Source: Priestia taiwanensis
Lineage (GTDB): Bacteria; Bacillota; Bacilli; Bacillales; Bacillaceae_G
Direction: 5' to 3'
DNA: 64,000 nucleotides
Assembly: GCF_014638355.1 (NCBI RefSeq)
Contig: NZ_BMFK01000001.1
Coordinates: 1,751,160 to 1,815,159, forward strand
Shown: in pieces, positions 54,322-62,765 of the stretch
Layout: each line of letters opens with the position of its first letter
How positions within the stretch are numbered: the stretch's first letter is position 1
Translations under genes and position numbers: made by a program
The notes under the pieces: model-generated
Database searches by the model: none
What the model was told of the DNA's origin: nothing
Seen by the model: only the letters and a program-made list of their open reading frames with translations

Positions 54322-55209
54322 TCATTCTGGATATAACATCTTCATCAACACATCTAATGCTTCCTCTGCAGCTAGATTAGCTGTCGTTGGGAAAATTCTT
54401 TCTTCTAAGTCATATACGCGGTCGTTCTTCACCGCATTGAAATGCTTCCATATATCATTCGTCTTAAACTCTTTCTTAAACATCTCTACTACTTCTTCTG
54501 GCATACCATGTGCTGCTCGCAAAATAATATCCGGGTTCGCTTTTTGTAAATACTCCGTATTGGAAGCTAAATACTCAACACTCTCTCCTTGAACGATATT
54601 CACACCGCCTAGCGACTTTACAAGATCTCCTATGTATGAATTTTCTGTCGCAACTAAATAACTACCTGGTACTCCTAATAAGATAAGCACACTAGGACGC
54701 TCTTTTCCTTCTATTTTTTTCTGGATTTCTTCGATTTTTTTATCGTACTTTGCTACAAGTTCTTTCGCCTGTTCTTTGCGATTATATGTATCTCCTAATG
54801 TCGTAATAGCATCTTGCATATTCTTCAAACTTTCTAAGTTCAAAAACGTCGCATCAACATTTGCTTCTTTGAAATAAGGAGCTAAGTCATATTCCAATGT
54901 CGTCACTGATAATACATCCGTCGGAGAAAGCGACTTCACTATTTCCAAATCCGGCTTCATCGGATTCCCTATAACTGTTTTGCCATCATAACGCTTCGGC
55001 AATTGTTTGTAGCTTGTCGGAATACCGACTACATTATCAATTTCTAGGGCATCTAATATTTCCGTCACTGCAACCGTCGTGGCAACAATCCGTTCCTTCG
55101 ATTCCTCTTTCTGCTCTGTTCCTGCTACGGTACTTTCTTTCTGCTCTGCACATCCAGCAACCCCTATTAGTACAAGCAAACACGTGATAATACGTCCCCA
55201 TTTTTTCAC
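54322..55209 (-). CDS. isdE: Heme-binding lipoprotein IsdE
   Basis: A 295-residue lipoprotein with the lipobox GVAGC (Cys20). It has the two-lobed siderophore/heme-binding fold. The axial heme ligands known from staphylococcal IsdE have counterparts: Met84 in GNPMKPD and His234 in RAAHGMPEE. It passes heme from the NEAT proteins to IsdF. GTG 55209 follows AAAGGGGAAGAG; an upstream ATG lies before that site. A hairpin in the gap upstream may separate its expression from the NEAT genes. Confidence 0.93.
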   Translation of the reverse strand: MKKWGRIITCLLVLIGVAGCAEQKESTVAGTEQKEESKERIVATTVAVTEILDALEIDNVVGIPTSYKQLPKRYDGKTVIGNPMKPDLEIVKSLSPTDVLSVTTLEYDLAPYFKEANVDATFLNLESLKNMQDAITTLGDTYNRKEQAKELVAKYDKKIEEIQKKIEGKERPSVLILLGVPGSYLVATENSYIGDLVKSLGGVNIVQGESVEYLASNTEYLQKANPDIILRAAHGMPEEVVEMFKKEFKTNDIWKHFNAVKNDRVYDLEERIFPTTANLAAEEALDVLMKMLYPE

Positions 55210-55299
55210 AACTGCTCTTCCCCTTTCCACATCGCTCTTTATATTAATAAACAGTATACCCCCACCTAGCTCTCACTAAGTGAGGGAGAACTGTCTATT

Positions 55300-55341
55300 A
55301 ACATTCCCGTCCATTCATAAAGGATGGAGGAATGAACGGGT
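55300..55341 (-). terminator. Intercistronic hairpin between the two-NEAT gene and isdE
   Basis: On the minus strand CATTCC..TCCAT pairs with ATGGA..GGAATG around a short loop, with a second small hairpin (CTCCCTCACTTAGTGAGAG) after it. There is no U-tract, so it looks like an RNA-stability or attenuation element rather than a full terminator. Confidence 0.5.
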
Positions 55342-55353
55342 CATGCTTTCTTC

Positions 55354-56637
55354 TTATAATCTTTTCGTTCTGAACTTCCAACCTAATCCAAGAATAGAAG
55401 CTACAAATAACCCTGCATACAGTGTAATTTGTGACGAATCTGCTGTTTTTGGGTTTTCACCTTTTACTTCCACTGCTTTTGGCGTTTCTTTCTTTTCATC
55501 GCCACTGCGATCAAATGACGGCTTGTCTGACGTTGGTGGAGTTGTGCCATTGAAAGCTTTCAACGTCGTTGCATCGAACTTCACTTGTACATCATATGTA
55601 TTGTGATAGTTCAAATGTGGAATATCTACTTTGATACGTGCGTTCACTTTATCTACTAATTCGCCGGTTACTTCAAACTCTACTACTCTCGTATCTTTCG
55701 CTTTATCCTCGCTTACTACTTTCGCATCTACTAATTTACCGTTCTGTTCTACTTGGAACCACGTAATCCATGAGCTGTTTTTCAATGTAATTTGCGCGTA
55801 TTTCTTTCCGCCTTTTACTTGCAATACAGCTGGGCTTATTACATATTGGTTCATCATCGATACTTGGTCTGTTTTGTCTTTTAATACTTTGTAATCAACC
55901 GTATACTTACCATCTTTTAATGCCTTTGGATCTAGTTTCGAATTCAATGTCGGATCTGGCTTCGGTGTTACCTCTGGCTTCGGTGTTGGATCTGGCTTCG
56001 GTGTTACATTTGGCTTCGGTGTTACCTCTGGCTTCGGTGTTACCTCTGGCTTCGGTGTTACCTCTGGCTTCGGTGTTGGATCTGGCTTCGGTGTTGGATC
56101 CGGCTTTGGTGTTGGATCCGGCTTCGGTGTCGGGTCTGGCTTTGGTGTTGGATCCGGCTTTGGCACATTTACTTCCACTAATGTAGATGGATCAAATTTC
56201 AGTTGTACTTTATACGTATTGTGGTAATTAAGCATGTCAATATCTACTCGTATTTGTGCATTAATTTTGCTTGCTAAGTCTCCTTCTACTTCAAATTCGA
56301 CTACACGCTTATCTGCTGACGGATCTTCACTAATTACTTTCACATCTTGTAAGCTGCCATTTTGTTCTACTTTGAACCATGGCATCCATGAGCTATTTTT
56401 CAGCGTGACATGTGCATATTTCTTTCCATCTCGCACATGTAGTTTTGCTGAAGTATCTACGTATTGATTCATCATCGATACTTGGTCTGTCCCATCTTTC
56501 AATACGCTAAACTGAATGCCATACTCCCCGTTTAATAAAGTGGAAGATGCTTTCGCTGCTGGTGACCAAGCAGACGCCAATGCTAACAATGTCACAAAGA
56601 AGAATGACATAACTACTTTTAATGATTTACTCATCAT
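55354..56637 (-). CDS. Two-NEAT heme-binding wall protein with Pro-rich spacer and NPKTA signal
   Basis: A 427-residue exported protein: signal peptide (to AAKA, residue 30), NEAT1 (about 34-155), a spacer of twelve PKPxxT hexapeptides (about 159-230), NEAT2 (about 240-360), a Ser/Asp/Lys linker and the sorting signal NPKTA (395-399) with hydrophobic tail and basic end. Both NEATs keep the YxxxY heme pair (Tyr138/142 and Tyr344/348) and the SMMNQY lip. It occupies the place of the multi-NEAT isdX2 of Bacillus anthracis but has two NEATs and a wall signal. It should capture heme at the surface. Confidence 0.92.
   Translation of the reverse strand: MMSKSLKVVMSFFFVTLLALASAWSPAAKASSTLLNGEYGIQFSVLKDGTDQVSMMNQYVDTSAKLHVRDGKKYAHVTLKNSSWMPWFKVEQNGSLQDVKVISEDPSADKRVVEFEVEGDLASKINAQIRVDIDMLNYHNTYKVQLKFDPSTLVEVNVPKPDPTPKPDPTPKPDPTPKPDPTPKPDPTPKPEVTPKPEVTPKPEVTPKPNVTPKPDPTPKPEVTPKPDPTLNSKLDPKALKDGKYTVDYKVLKDKTDQVSMMNQYVISPAVLQVKGGKKYAQITLKNSSWITWFQVEQNGKLVDAKVVSEDKAKDTRVVEFEVTGELVDKVNARIKVDIPHLNYHNTYDVQVKFDATTLKAFNGTTPPTSDKPSFDRSGDEKKETPKAVEVKGENPKTADSSQITLYAGLFVASILGLGWKFRTKRL
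55949..56164 (-). repeat. Twelve 18-bp tandem repeats encoding PKPxxT
   Basis: 216 bases are exactly twelve 18-bp units encoding [12 protein letters not shown] or PKPNVT. The DNA is nearly identical between units, so copy number may vary between strains. It is coding, in frame, and forms the spacer between the two NEAT domains. Confidence 0.92.
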
Positions 56638-56669
56638 GCACTTCTCTCCGTTTCTATATGAATTAACGA

Positions 56670-57125
56670 CTATTGTATGTTGGACGTATCAAATGACATG
56701 CGAATATCGTATGTCGAATAGTAATTAATAACTGGGATTTTAATCGTTACTTTTCCTTTTAATAGTGTCGATAAGTCTCCAACTTCAAATTCTACTACTC
56801 TTGTATTCTCTGCTGTGTTCGTACTTAAGACTGTTGCATCAACCATTACACCATTTCGCTCGAATTGAATAGCCGTTACAAGGTTACTACTCTTCACTTT
56901 AAATGAAACGAATTTCTTTCCATCTTTCACTTTCAACGTTCCTGGACTAACGAAATAATCATTCATTTTAGATGGTTGGTCTTTACTTGCATGCAACACT
57001 GTAAATGGCAATGTGTATGTTCCATCTTGTAATGTTGCTGCCTTTGCTGTTGCTGGTTGAGCAATTCCTATCATTAAAAGCATAAGTGCACACATCATCA
57101 TCATAGATTTCATTAATTTGTTCAT
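56670..57125 (-). CDS. isdX1: Secreted single-NEAT hemophore
   Basis: A 151-residue exported protein with signal peptide (cleavage after ATAKA) and one NEAT domain. The lip helix is [10 protein letters not shown] and the heme Tyr pair is Tyr135/Tyr139 in [10 protein letters not shown]. There is no sorting signal or membrane tail, so it is released, as Bacillus anthracis IsdX1 is, to take heme from hemoproteins. It lies between isdC and the two-NEAT gene. The start follows GGGGAG. Confidence 0.93.
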   Translation of the reverse strand: MNKLMKSMMMMCALMLLMIGIAQPATAKAATLQDGTYTLPFTVLHASKDQPSKMNDYFVSPGTLKVKDGKKFVSFKVKSSNLVTAIQFERNGVMVDATVLSTNTAENTRVVEFEVGDLSTLLKGKVTIKIPVINYYSTYDIRMSFDTSNIQ

Positions 57126-57139
57126 ACGTTACTCTCCCC

Positions 57140-57799
57140 TTATGATTTATTCGTTCTTCTAAATTTCTGACTACTTATTAAAAAAATAAGTGAGCTTACA
57201 AATAAGACAGAAAATACAATGACATTCGTCGAATCCCCTGTTTCTGGATTTTCTACTGGAGTTTTTGATTCGCCTGTCGTTGTAGCTGCTTTTGCACTTG
57301 GTTGTTTCGTTCCTTCACCTGCTACAGCTTTTGTACCTGCAACTGGTTTTGCACTTTTCTCATCAAAGGCGAAACGAATTGTATAATCATGATCATAGTT
57401 AACCGATGTAACTGTCACATGAATTTGTGCTGGCGTAGGTTGAGACAGATCTTTTACGTTGAATTCTACTGTACGCTTATCTGCTTTTTTGTCTTCACTC
57501 ACTACTTTCGAATCAGCAAATCCACCACCAACAGGTCCTTTAAACTCTGTAATCCACGCACTATGATTCATTTGAACATGAACTTTCATTTCACCATTTT
57601 TCACAAACAATTTCGCTGGCTTCTCAAAATAGTCGTTCGCCATTGAAACAGAATCTTTATCCGCTTTTTTGATGACGTAGTTAATTGTATACGTTCCATC
57701 TTCTAGCTTGGCGGCAGCTTGGACACTTGGCGCTAACGTAAACACCATCATACATACAATTGCCAACATATACGTATACAATGTTCTTAATCGTTTCAC
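57140..57799 (-). CDS. isdC: Wall-anchored NEAT heme carrier IsdC
   Basis: A 219-residue exported protein: signal peptide (about 28 residues), NEAT domain with the lip DSVSMANDYF and Tyr135/Tyr139 in NYDHDYTIRF, an Ala/Thr/Lys linker, and the sortase B signal NPETG (184-188) before a hydrophobic tail and RRTNKS. It relays heme within the wall to IsdE. GTG 57799 is the start, ten bases after AAAGGAGG. First gene of the operon, controlled by the Fur boxes upstream. Confidence 0.95.
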   Translation of the reverse strand: MKRLRTLYTYMLAIVCMMVFTLAPSVQAAAKLEDGTYTINYVIKKADKDSVSMANDYFEKPAKLFVKNGEMKVHVQMNHSAWITEFKGPVGGGFADSKVVSEDKKADKRTVEFNVKDLSQPTPAQIHVTVTSVNYDHDYTIRFAFDEKSAKPVAGTKAVAGEGTKQPSAKAATTTGESKTPVENPETGDSTNVIVFSVLFVSSLIFLISSQKFRRTNKS

Positions 57800-57834
57800 T
57801 TTGTAAAAACCTCCTTTATCAACAAGATTTTATT

Positions 57835-57971
57835 GATAATGATAATTATTATCAATAAATCAGGACAGATGAACCCCTTTAATGATTATCATTCTCAATG
57901 ATGATCAAAAAAAGAAAACATTATACATCCTTCCACATCTAACCTCATCAACTTAATTGATTATCATTCTC
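57835..57971 (-). promoter_or_regulatory. Three Fur boxes upstream of isdC
   Basis: Site 1 (57835-57853) matches the 19-bp GATAATGATAATCATTATC consensus at 18 positions. Sites 2 (57878-57896) and 3 (57953-57971) share TGATTATCATTCTC and match at about 15 and 14 positions. The 426-base gap 57800-58225 also holds the terminator of the next gene; no coding sequence is seen. Confidence 0.9.
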
Positions 57972-58202
57972 AATTGAATTGATAAAAATAATCGTTTCTT
58001 GCTATCCCCTACTCCATAGAGATAAACAAACGATATCCACTACCTTACCATATAAAAAATAACAGAATAGGATGCCTCTTTCATTAACCACTCCCTATCA
58101 CTCATTCTTAACAAACTACACCCACTATGTTAAATGAAACATGAAAAATTTGTCAATATATTTGTTTGTTTTTTGTTAATTTTTTGACAAAAAAAACAGA
58201 AA

Positions 58203-58222
58203 AAGAGAGCTTATTGCTCTCT
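58203..58222 (-). terminator. Terminator of the AlkD-like gene
   Basis: AGAGAGC pairs with GCTCTCT (58204-58210 with 58216-58222), followed on the minus strand by TTTTTCTGTTTTTTTT. Confidence 0.85.
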
Positions 58223-58225
58223 CTC

Positions 58226-58933
58226 CTAACAAATACACGTTTTTTTCTTCTTTCCAATTGTTCCTCTTGCTTCAATCTTATGAAGATAATCCGTTGCAAG
58301 TGGTACTTTACATGCTGTCGCTCCCATATCCACATGTACTTTCCCAATCTTCTCTGCAACATTCATTGCATGTTCATAAAGCGGTGCAACGAATGCACCA
58401 ACACCAATAACAAAACCATTCATCGTATAACGCACACGATTTGGTGCTTCATGAATCGTTTCTTGAACGTGGTGTAGTAACTCCTTAATCTCTTCTAAAT
58501 CAAGGTTCTCGTCTTTCGTAATCGATACGTAATTTGTATATGTACTCCAGCCAGCTATTGCGATTATTTCATCCTCTGATTGTATCCACTCTCTTGCTAG
58601 TTCTAGTGCATAATCACTTTCTGCAGCAACACCAGCCACTGTATACTCTCCTAACATGTACCACGTTGCCTTCTGTATCCAACCTTGTACTTGTTCCTTC
58701 GTCATCAACTTCGGATTAATGGACAGTCCTGCTAAATACATTGCATCGGAATTACCTGTTCCATATAGCGCTAACGCTAATTCTTGATTTTTCTTCACAT
58801 GCTTCACTAGCTTTTTCAAATCACCTATTTTCACACCAAAAAATGGTTCTGGTGCACCGTGTCGCATAAATGTTTTTTTCGTCTGTTCTGTTCCTAACTT
58901 TTCTAGCTCTATCATGATTTCTTGTAAATTCAT
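58226..58933 (-). CDS. DNA alkylation repair (AlkD/HEAT-like) protein
   Basis: A 235-residue all-helical protein of the HEAT-like DNA glycosylase superfamily. Matching blocks are RHGAPEPFFGVKIGDLKKLV (the ALK-repeat entry), ALALYGTGNSDAMYLAGLS and WIQSEDEIIAIAGWSTYTNY. The superfamily includes alkylpurine glycosylases (AlkC, AlkD) and non-catalytic DNA-structure binders. The catalytic Asp of AlkD cannot be placed with certainty, so repair activity is only probable. The C-terminus KKKKTCIC has a Cys-x-Cys tail. Monocistronic. Confidence 0.8.
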   Translation of the reverse strand: MNLQEIMIELEKLGTEQTKKTFMRHGAPEPFFGVKIGDLKKLVKHVKKNQELALALYGTGNSDAMYLAGLSINPKLMTKEQVQGWIQKATWYMLGEYTVAGVAAESDYALELAREWIQSEDEIIAIAGWSTYTNYVSITKDENLDLEEIKELLHHVQETIHEAPNRVRYTMNGFVIGVGAFVAPLYEHAMNVAEKIGKVHVDMGATACKVPLATDYLHKIEARGTIGKKKKTCIC

Positions 58934-59041
58934 CTCGCTAACCTCCCGAAATATCGTTTCCTCTATTATACCCTTAACTCATCATCATGAAATACTACGA
59001 AGTAGAATAAACTAGACTAAAAGCGAAAGGATGTCAGAAGC

Positions 59042-59713
59042 ATGCAATATGGATATCAATCCCCACAAGCAAAACAATATGATCGTACGATGATGGTGAT
59101 TGGTGAAGGCAAAATTTCTGTCCTCCCCGATACCGTTTCCTTAACAGTTGGAGTACTAACAGAAAACAAAAACATAAAAAAAGCACAAGAAGAAAATGCT
59201 GATAAAGCAAATGCAATGCGTACCGCCCTTACACGAAGCGGTCTAAGCGAAGATGCAATTGAAACGAAATCATACCGTATCCAACCGAAATATGAACTAA
59301 AAGATGGTACTTCACAAATTGCCGGCTATGAAGTACAACAAACATTTGAAATTACCGTTCCAAATGTCCAAAAAGCAGGAGAGGTATATGACATCGCTAT
59401 GTCAAACGGTGCAAATATCGCTCACTCTTTAACCTTTAGTACAACGGAAAGTGCAGCCTACTACTTACGTGCCTTAACACTTGCTGTACAAGACGCACGA
59501 GAAAAAGCATTTTCGCTCGCAACTGCAAGTGGGATGACAATCCATCAAATTCCGGTCTTAATTCAAGAAGAACCACCGAATCTTCCACACGCCATTAGTT
59601 ATAGTGAATCAGTCCCTACGTTAAAAGCAAGCACAACCATCTCCCCACGCGATATTGAAATTGCTGCACGAATTAACGTCACATATGCTTACTATACAAA
59701 AAGCCAAATGTAG
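59042..59713 (+). CDS. SIMPL-domain (DUF541) protein without signal peptide
   Basis: A 223-residue SIMPL protein: VIGEGKISVLPDTVSLTVGV, then KAQEENADKANAMRTALTRS, the YRIQPKYE strand and ARINVTYAY at the end. Most SIMPL proteins are exported, but here the N-terminus (QYGYQSPQAKQYDRT) has no signal peptide or helix, so it is probably cytoplasmic. Family members are linked to envelope, oxidative stress and DNA or signalling complexes without a settled function. The ribosome site is GAAAGGATG. The terminator overlaps the stop. Confidence 0.82.
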   Translation: MQYGYQSPQAKQYDRTMMVIGEGKISVLPDTVSLTVGVLTENKNIKKAQEENADKANAMRTALTRSGLSEDAIETKSYRIQPKYELKDGTSQIAGYEVQQTFEITVPNVQKAGEVYDIAMSNGANIAHSLTFSTTESAAYYLRALTLAVQDAREKAFSLATASGMTIHQIPVLIQEEPPNLPHAISYSESVPTLKASTTISPRDIEIAARINVTYAYYTKSQM

Positions 59714-59732
59714 CATTTTGCTGCATTTGGCT
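59701..59732. terminator. Terminator of the SIMPL gene
   Basis: AAGCCAAATG pairs with CATTTGGCTT with an inner TAGCA/TGCTG extension, followed by a T-run. It can work in both directions. Confidence 0.85.
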
Positions 59733-59743
59733 TTTTCTTTTCC

Positions 59744-60289
59744 CTATTCCGTTACCGCACAGACAAACTCCGCATAATCTCCCATATAAATAATGGAGTC
59801 AAACTGGCTATCCGTTACTTTTGTAAATCCAAGACGCTTCGAGAACGCTTCTCCTTTATCCGTTACATTATCCGTAATAATAGAATCAATATGTCGCTCA
59901 ATGTGCTTATAGTAGCAAATGCTTTCTCGCAATAATATTCTTAAGGCATCTGTTCTACGGTACTCCTTGTCAATAATAACACAGCAGAAGAACATATTTA
60001 TCTTCCCATCTATTGGTTCATCGATGTTGATGATATGCTCTAACAGTAACTCACGGTCGTTAAATGTGCCTGCTCGTAACGCTTCAAAAATATGCTCTTT
60101 AACCGGAAACATATTGATGAAACCGATGATTGTACTGTTATCTCGCAGTGCACATACCGTATACGGATATGCCTTGTACCAACGATACGCCTCTTCATAC
60201 GGCGTAATATGATTGTCATCATAGAAGTTACGTTCTAACTCTTGCATGTCTTTAAAGTCTTCTAATGTGAAATGTGTGATGATTTGCAT
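59744..60289 (-). CDS. GNAT-fold acetyltransferase-like protein
   Basis: A 181-residue GNAT-like protein. The central strands read YTVCALRDNSTIIGFINMF and INMFFCCVIIDKEYRRTDALRI, the latter with a reduced acetyl-CoA loop (RRTDAL). The C-terminal DKGEAFSKRLGFTKV is the usual GNAT helix and strand. The substrate is unknown. The gene is leftward, convergent with the SIMPL gene. Confidence 0.75.
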   Translation of the reverse strand: MQIITHFTLEDFKDMQELERNFYDDNHITPYEEAYRWYKAYPYTVCALRDNSTIIGFINMFPVKEHIFEALRAGTFNDRELLLEHIINIDEPIDGKINMFFCCVIIDKEYRRTDALRILLRESICYYKHIERHIDSIITDNVTDKGEAFSKRLGFTKVTDSQFDSIIYMGDYAEFVCAVTE

Positions 60290-60342
60290 GGTGTGGCCTT
60301 TCTATCTTTCTCAAATTTTACTGAAATATCATATACCAAATC

Positions 60343-60756
60343 TTATTCTACGTACCACTCTAATCGTACACCAGATTTCTGTGCTGGATACGGACATGCT
60401 AAATTGTGATTTCGTACTTTTTTATTAATGTCTTCTACCAATGCTCGGATTCTCTGTTCATCCTTACATTCTTTTAATTCTGCTTTTAGCAAGTCTATTC
60501 CTTTTCCAAGTTCAATCCATGGTGGTAAGACGTTGTTGTCCTTCATTGTCTTATACATTTGTTTTTCTAAATTATAAGATGCGGTTGTATCTAAGTTGAG
60601 TGGTTTTCCTTTTAGATGATCGATGGAGCCATCATCCCCGGTACGCTTAATAATAGCAGTTAAGTGGTCTTCGTAATCATGTATTCCTCTCTTTTCATCT
60701 TTCATCAGAATCTCTTCTTTCTGAATTTGCTTATCTACAGATTTCTTTTTCCACAT
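60343..60756 (-). CDS. DUF1992 (DnaJ-homologue subfamily C28-like) protein
   Basis: A 137-residue soluble protein with DYEDHLTAIIKRTGDDGSID, the conserved LKGKPLNL, and VLPPWIELGKGID, which are hallmarks of DUF1992. No J domain is present. Molecular function is unknown. ATG 60756 follows GGGAGGGG by about five bases; the in-frame start 15 bases upstream overlaps that site. Confidence 0.85.
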   Translation of the reverse strand: MWKKKSVDKQIQKEEILMKDEKRGIHDYEDHLTAIIKRTGDDGSIDHLKGKPLNLDTTASYNLEKQMYKTMKDNNVLPPWIELGKGIDLLKAELKECKDEQRIRALVEDINKKVRNHNLACPYPAQKSGVRLEWYVE

Positions 60757-60910
60757 AAAAACCCCTCCCACTCTATTATAAAAGAATCTCTATTTGTCTG
60801 TTATTCATTTCCACTGCGAACATAGTGAAAATGATAGCTTTTTTGTAAATTTTAACAAAATGTTCAAAATATTTTATAATTAGTACAAGAAAGATAATGG
60901 GAGTGATAGT

Positions 60911-61282
60911 ATGGCTTATGTATTTACTGGAATTGACCATGTACAATTAGCGGCGCCAAAAGGAATGGAAAAAGAAATCCGTGCATTCTTCACAGGAAAA
61001 TTAGGCTTTGAAGAGATTCCAAAACCTGAGAAATTACGTGCACGTGGTGGGTGTTGGTTTCGTTGTGGGACACAAGAATTACATATTGGTGTAGAAGAAA
61101 ATTTCCAGCCAGCTAAGAAAGCACACCCGGCGTTTTGTGTGGAGAATTTACAAGCATTCCGTACGCATTTAGAAGAACAAGGATTAACCATTAAAGAAGA
61201 GCCTCCTATTGAAGGACGCGAAAGATTATTTATCGACGATCCGTTTGGAAATCGAATTGAGTTTTTGGAATATAAGGCATAA
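60911..61282 (+). CDS. Glyoxalase/VOC-superfamily protein
   Basis: A 123-residue VOC protein with two beta-alpha-beta-beta-beta modules: IDHVQLAAPKGMEKEIRAF and, in the second, HPAFCVENLQAFRTHLEEQG ending DDPFGNRIEFLEY. Candidate metal residues are His9-like DHVQ, the His in ELHIGVE and the final Glu in RIEFLE. Substrate unknown; the family includes fosfomycin-resistance and ring-cleavage enzymes, but no signature selects one. A bidirectional terminator follows. Confidence 0.85.
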   Translation: MAYVFTGIDHVQLAAPKGMEKEIRAFFTGKLGFEEIPKPEKLRARGGCWFRCGTQELHIGVEENFQPAKKAHPAFCVENLQAFRTHLEEQGLTIKEEPPIEGRERLFIDDPFGNRIEFLEYKA

Positions 61283-61288
61283 AAAAAA

Positions 61289-61316
61289 GACAAACCTTCT
61301 CGGGTTTGTCCTTTTT
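61289..61316. terminator. Bidirectional terminator
   Basis: GACAAACC pairs with GGTTTGTC (61289-61296 with 61303-61310), with A-run before and T-run after. Confidence 0.88.
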
Positions 61317-61317
61317 T

Positions 61318-61932
61318 CTACATCCACATCGCCGTACACCACGACATTAAAAGCATCGATTTTTCCTCTTTTGTACGATCTTTATGAAACTCTACGATAA
61401 CTGTTTCATCCGGGAAGAGCTTCTTATTCTCTTCTACGGAAATACTGCGCTTTACAGAAACAACCTGATTACCATAAGCATCTTCTAAATATGTATTTCT
61501 ATAATTGCTTCCTGAATCTGTATAGATTATTTCTTTACCATTGGCATCCACTAGATTTCCGTCCCATAAACCGCTCCCAAGATACTCACCCATTAACTCA
61601 CCATTGTTAGTAAAGTATGAGCCCTTCGATGTAAGAAATCCTTTTTTCTTCATAAATCCAAGCATTTTACCTTGATGGTCATATAACGTTGCTTGAAATG
61701 GTAACGAAAGGTGAATACCATGCCAAACGAGCATATGCACATAGCTTAACGGAAAATGAAATTTTATTTCTCCAAGATATTCACCACTTGGTGTAAGTAA
61801 TATATAACGGGGAAGAGAACTTCCTACTAACTCTATCATTATTTGTGGTGCATCCATCAGATGTTCTCCAGCTATCTGTACGTCTACTTTTTTTGTTTGT
61901 TTTCTATCTAATGCTGCTATTATATCTAACAA
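61318..61932 (-). CDS. Unknown protein, paralogue of the next upstream gene
   Basis: A 204-residue soluble beta-rich protein with short strand-turn units: LLTPSGEYLGEIKF, LYDHQGKMLGFMKK, FTNNGELMGEYLG, DANGKEIIY and EDAYGNQVVSV. The pattern recalls the tubby-like/LURP-one fold, but I cannot prove membership. It begins at TTG 61932 with GGGAGTAGGGAT upstream, 14 bases after the paralogous gene at 61947, and ends KSMLLMSWCTAMWM. The two genes are probably one operon. Confidence 0.65.
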   Translation of the reverse strand: MLDIIAALDRKQTKKVDVQIAGEHLMDAPQIMIELVGSSLPRYILLTPSGEYLGEIKFHFPLSYVHMLVWHGIHLSLPFQATLYDHQGKMLGFMKKKGFLTSKGSYFTNNGELMGEYLGSGLWDGNLVDANGKEIIYTDSGSNYRNTYLEDAYGNQVVSVKRSISVEENKKLFPDETVIVEFHKDRTKEEKSMLLMSWCTAMWM

Positions 61933-61946
61933 ATCCCTACTCCCAT

Positions 61947-62765
61947 CTATTGTTCATCCACACTCATGAACCACCACGAAATCAGTAATAGCATAAGTGC
62001 CTTTTCTTCTTCTGTACGCTCTATGTTCATCTCTATTATTGGGTTATATGTATCTTCAAAAACTTTCCAATATTCTAGTGGGAAAATGCCATACTTAAAC
62101 GTTGCAAAGTGTTTATTCTCGGCGTCTACTAGACGAAAATCACCGTATTTCCCATGTACCTTTGATTGCAGTATTTCTTTACCGTCTGCATCGTTTAATG
62201 TTCCGTATATGTTCATTACACTTTTCAAATCGTGCTGAATATACTCTCCCATCTTTTTATCTTCTTTATTAAAAAAGGTAAGGTTTGTTTGCTTGAAACC
62301 TGCTTGCTTCGTAAAAAATGCAAGCTTATTACCTTCATGATCTCGCAGTTCTGCTGTAAATGGGAACCATCTAGGAATCTCTTTTTTGAAATAGATGGCT
62401 AGCACATGCCAATACCATGGGATAGAAGATAGCCTTATTTCCCCAAGGTACTCTCCTTTTGTCGTGAATAACCAATACCGCGGGAACCACCATGCAGCTT
62501 GCTTCATAATAAGTTTTTCTGTGTCCATTACATGCGAAGTAGTAACAGGAATCGTTAAGCTACTTACATGTTTCATTTTATAGTAATCTCTTATAATCGT
62601 TCCTACGAATAGAAACAACATAAGAACAATTATCGCTCCGATGAGATATTTATCCTTTTCCTCTGTACTAACCACAAACAAAACGATTAATACTGGAAGA
62701 AAAATAACTGCCAACTTGGCAACATATTTCATTCGATTCCTATATAGTTCCGTTAACACACTCAT
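61947..62765 (-). CDS. Unknown protein with two N-terminal membrane helices, paralogue of the next gene
   Basis: A 272-residue protein. Residues 15-31 and 41-59 are membrane helices; the remaining soluble part repeats the same units as its neighbour: LFTTKGEYLGEIRL, LRDHEGNKLAFFTKQAG, FNKEDKKMGEYIQ, DADGKEILQ and DAENKHFATFKYG, then ERTEEEKALMLLLISWWF. The shared order shows a duplication after which one copy gained or lost the anchor. Function unknown. GGGGAGGG lies directly before the ATG, so the exact start is uncertain. Confidence 0.65.
   Translation of the reverse strand: MSVLTELYRNRMKYVAKLAVIFLPVLIVLFVVSTEEKDKYLIGAIIVLMLFLFVGTIIRDYYKMKHVSSLTIPVTTSHVMDTEKLIMKQAAWWFPRYWLFTTKGEYLGEIRLSSIPWYWHVLAIYFKKEIPRWFPFTAELRDHEGNKLAFFTKQAGFKQTNLTFFNKEDKKMGEYIQHDLKSVMNIYGTLNDADGKEILQSKVHGKYGDFRLVDAENKHFATFKYGIFPLEYWKVFEDTYNPIIEMNIERTEEEKALMLLLISWWFMSVDEQ

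Noticed and set aside
55920..56186. Rightward frame of repeated Leu-Ala-Ser-Val units, and a CRISPR-like look of the 18-bp repeats
   Set aside because: It is the shadow of the PKPxxT repeats of the NEAT protein. The units are contiguous without unique spacers, so it is not a CRISPR array.
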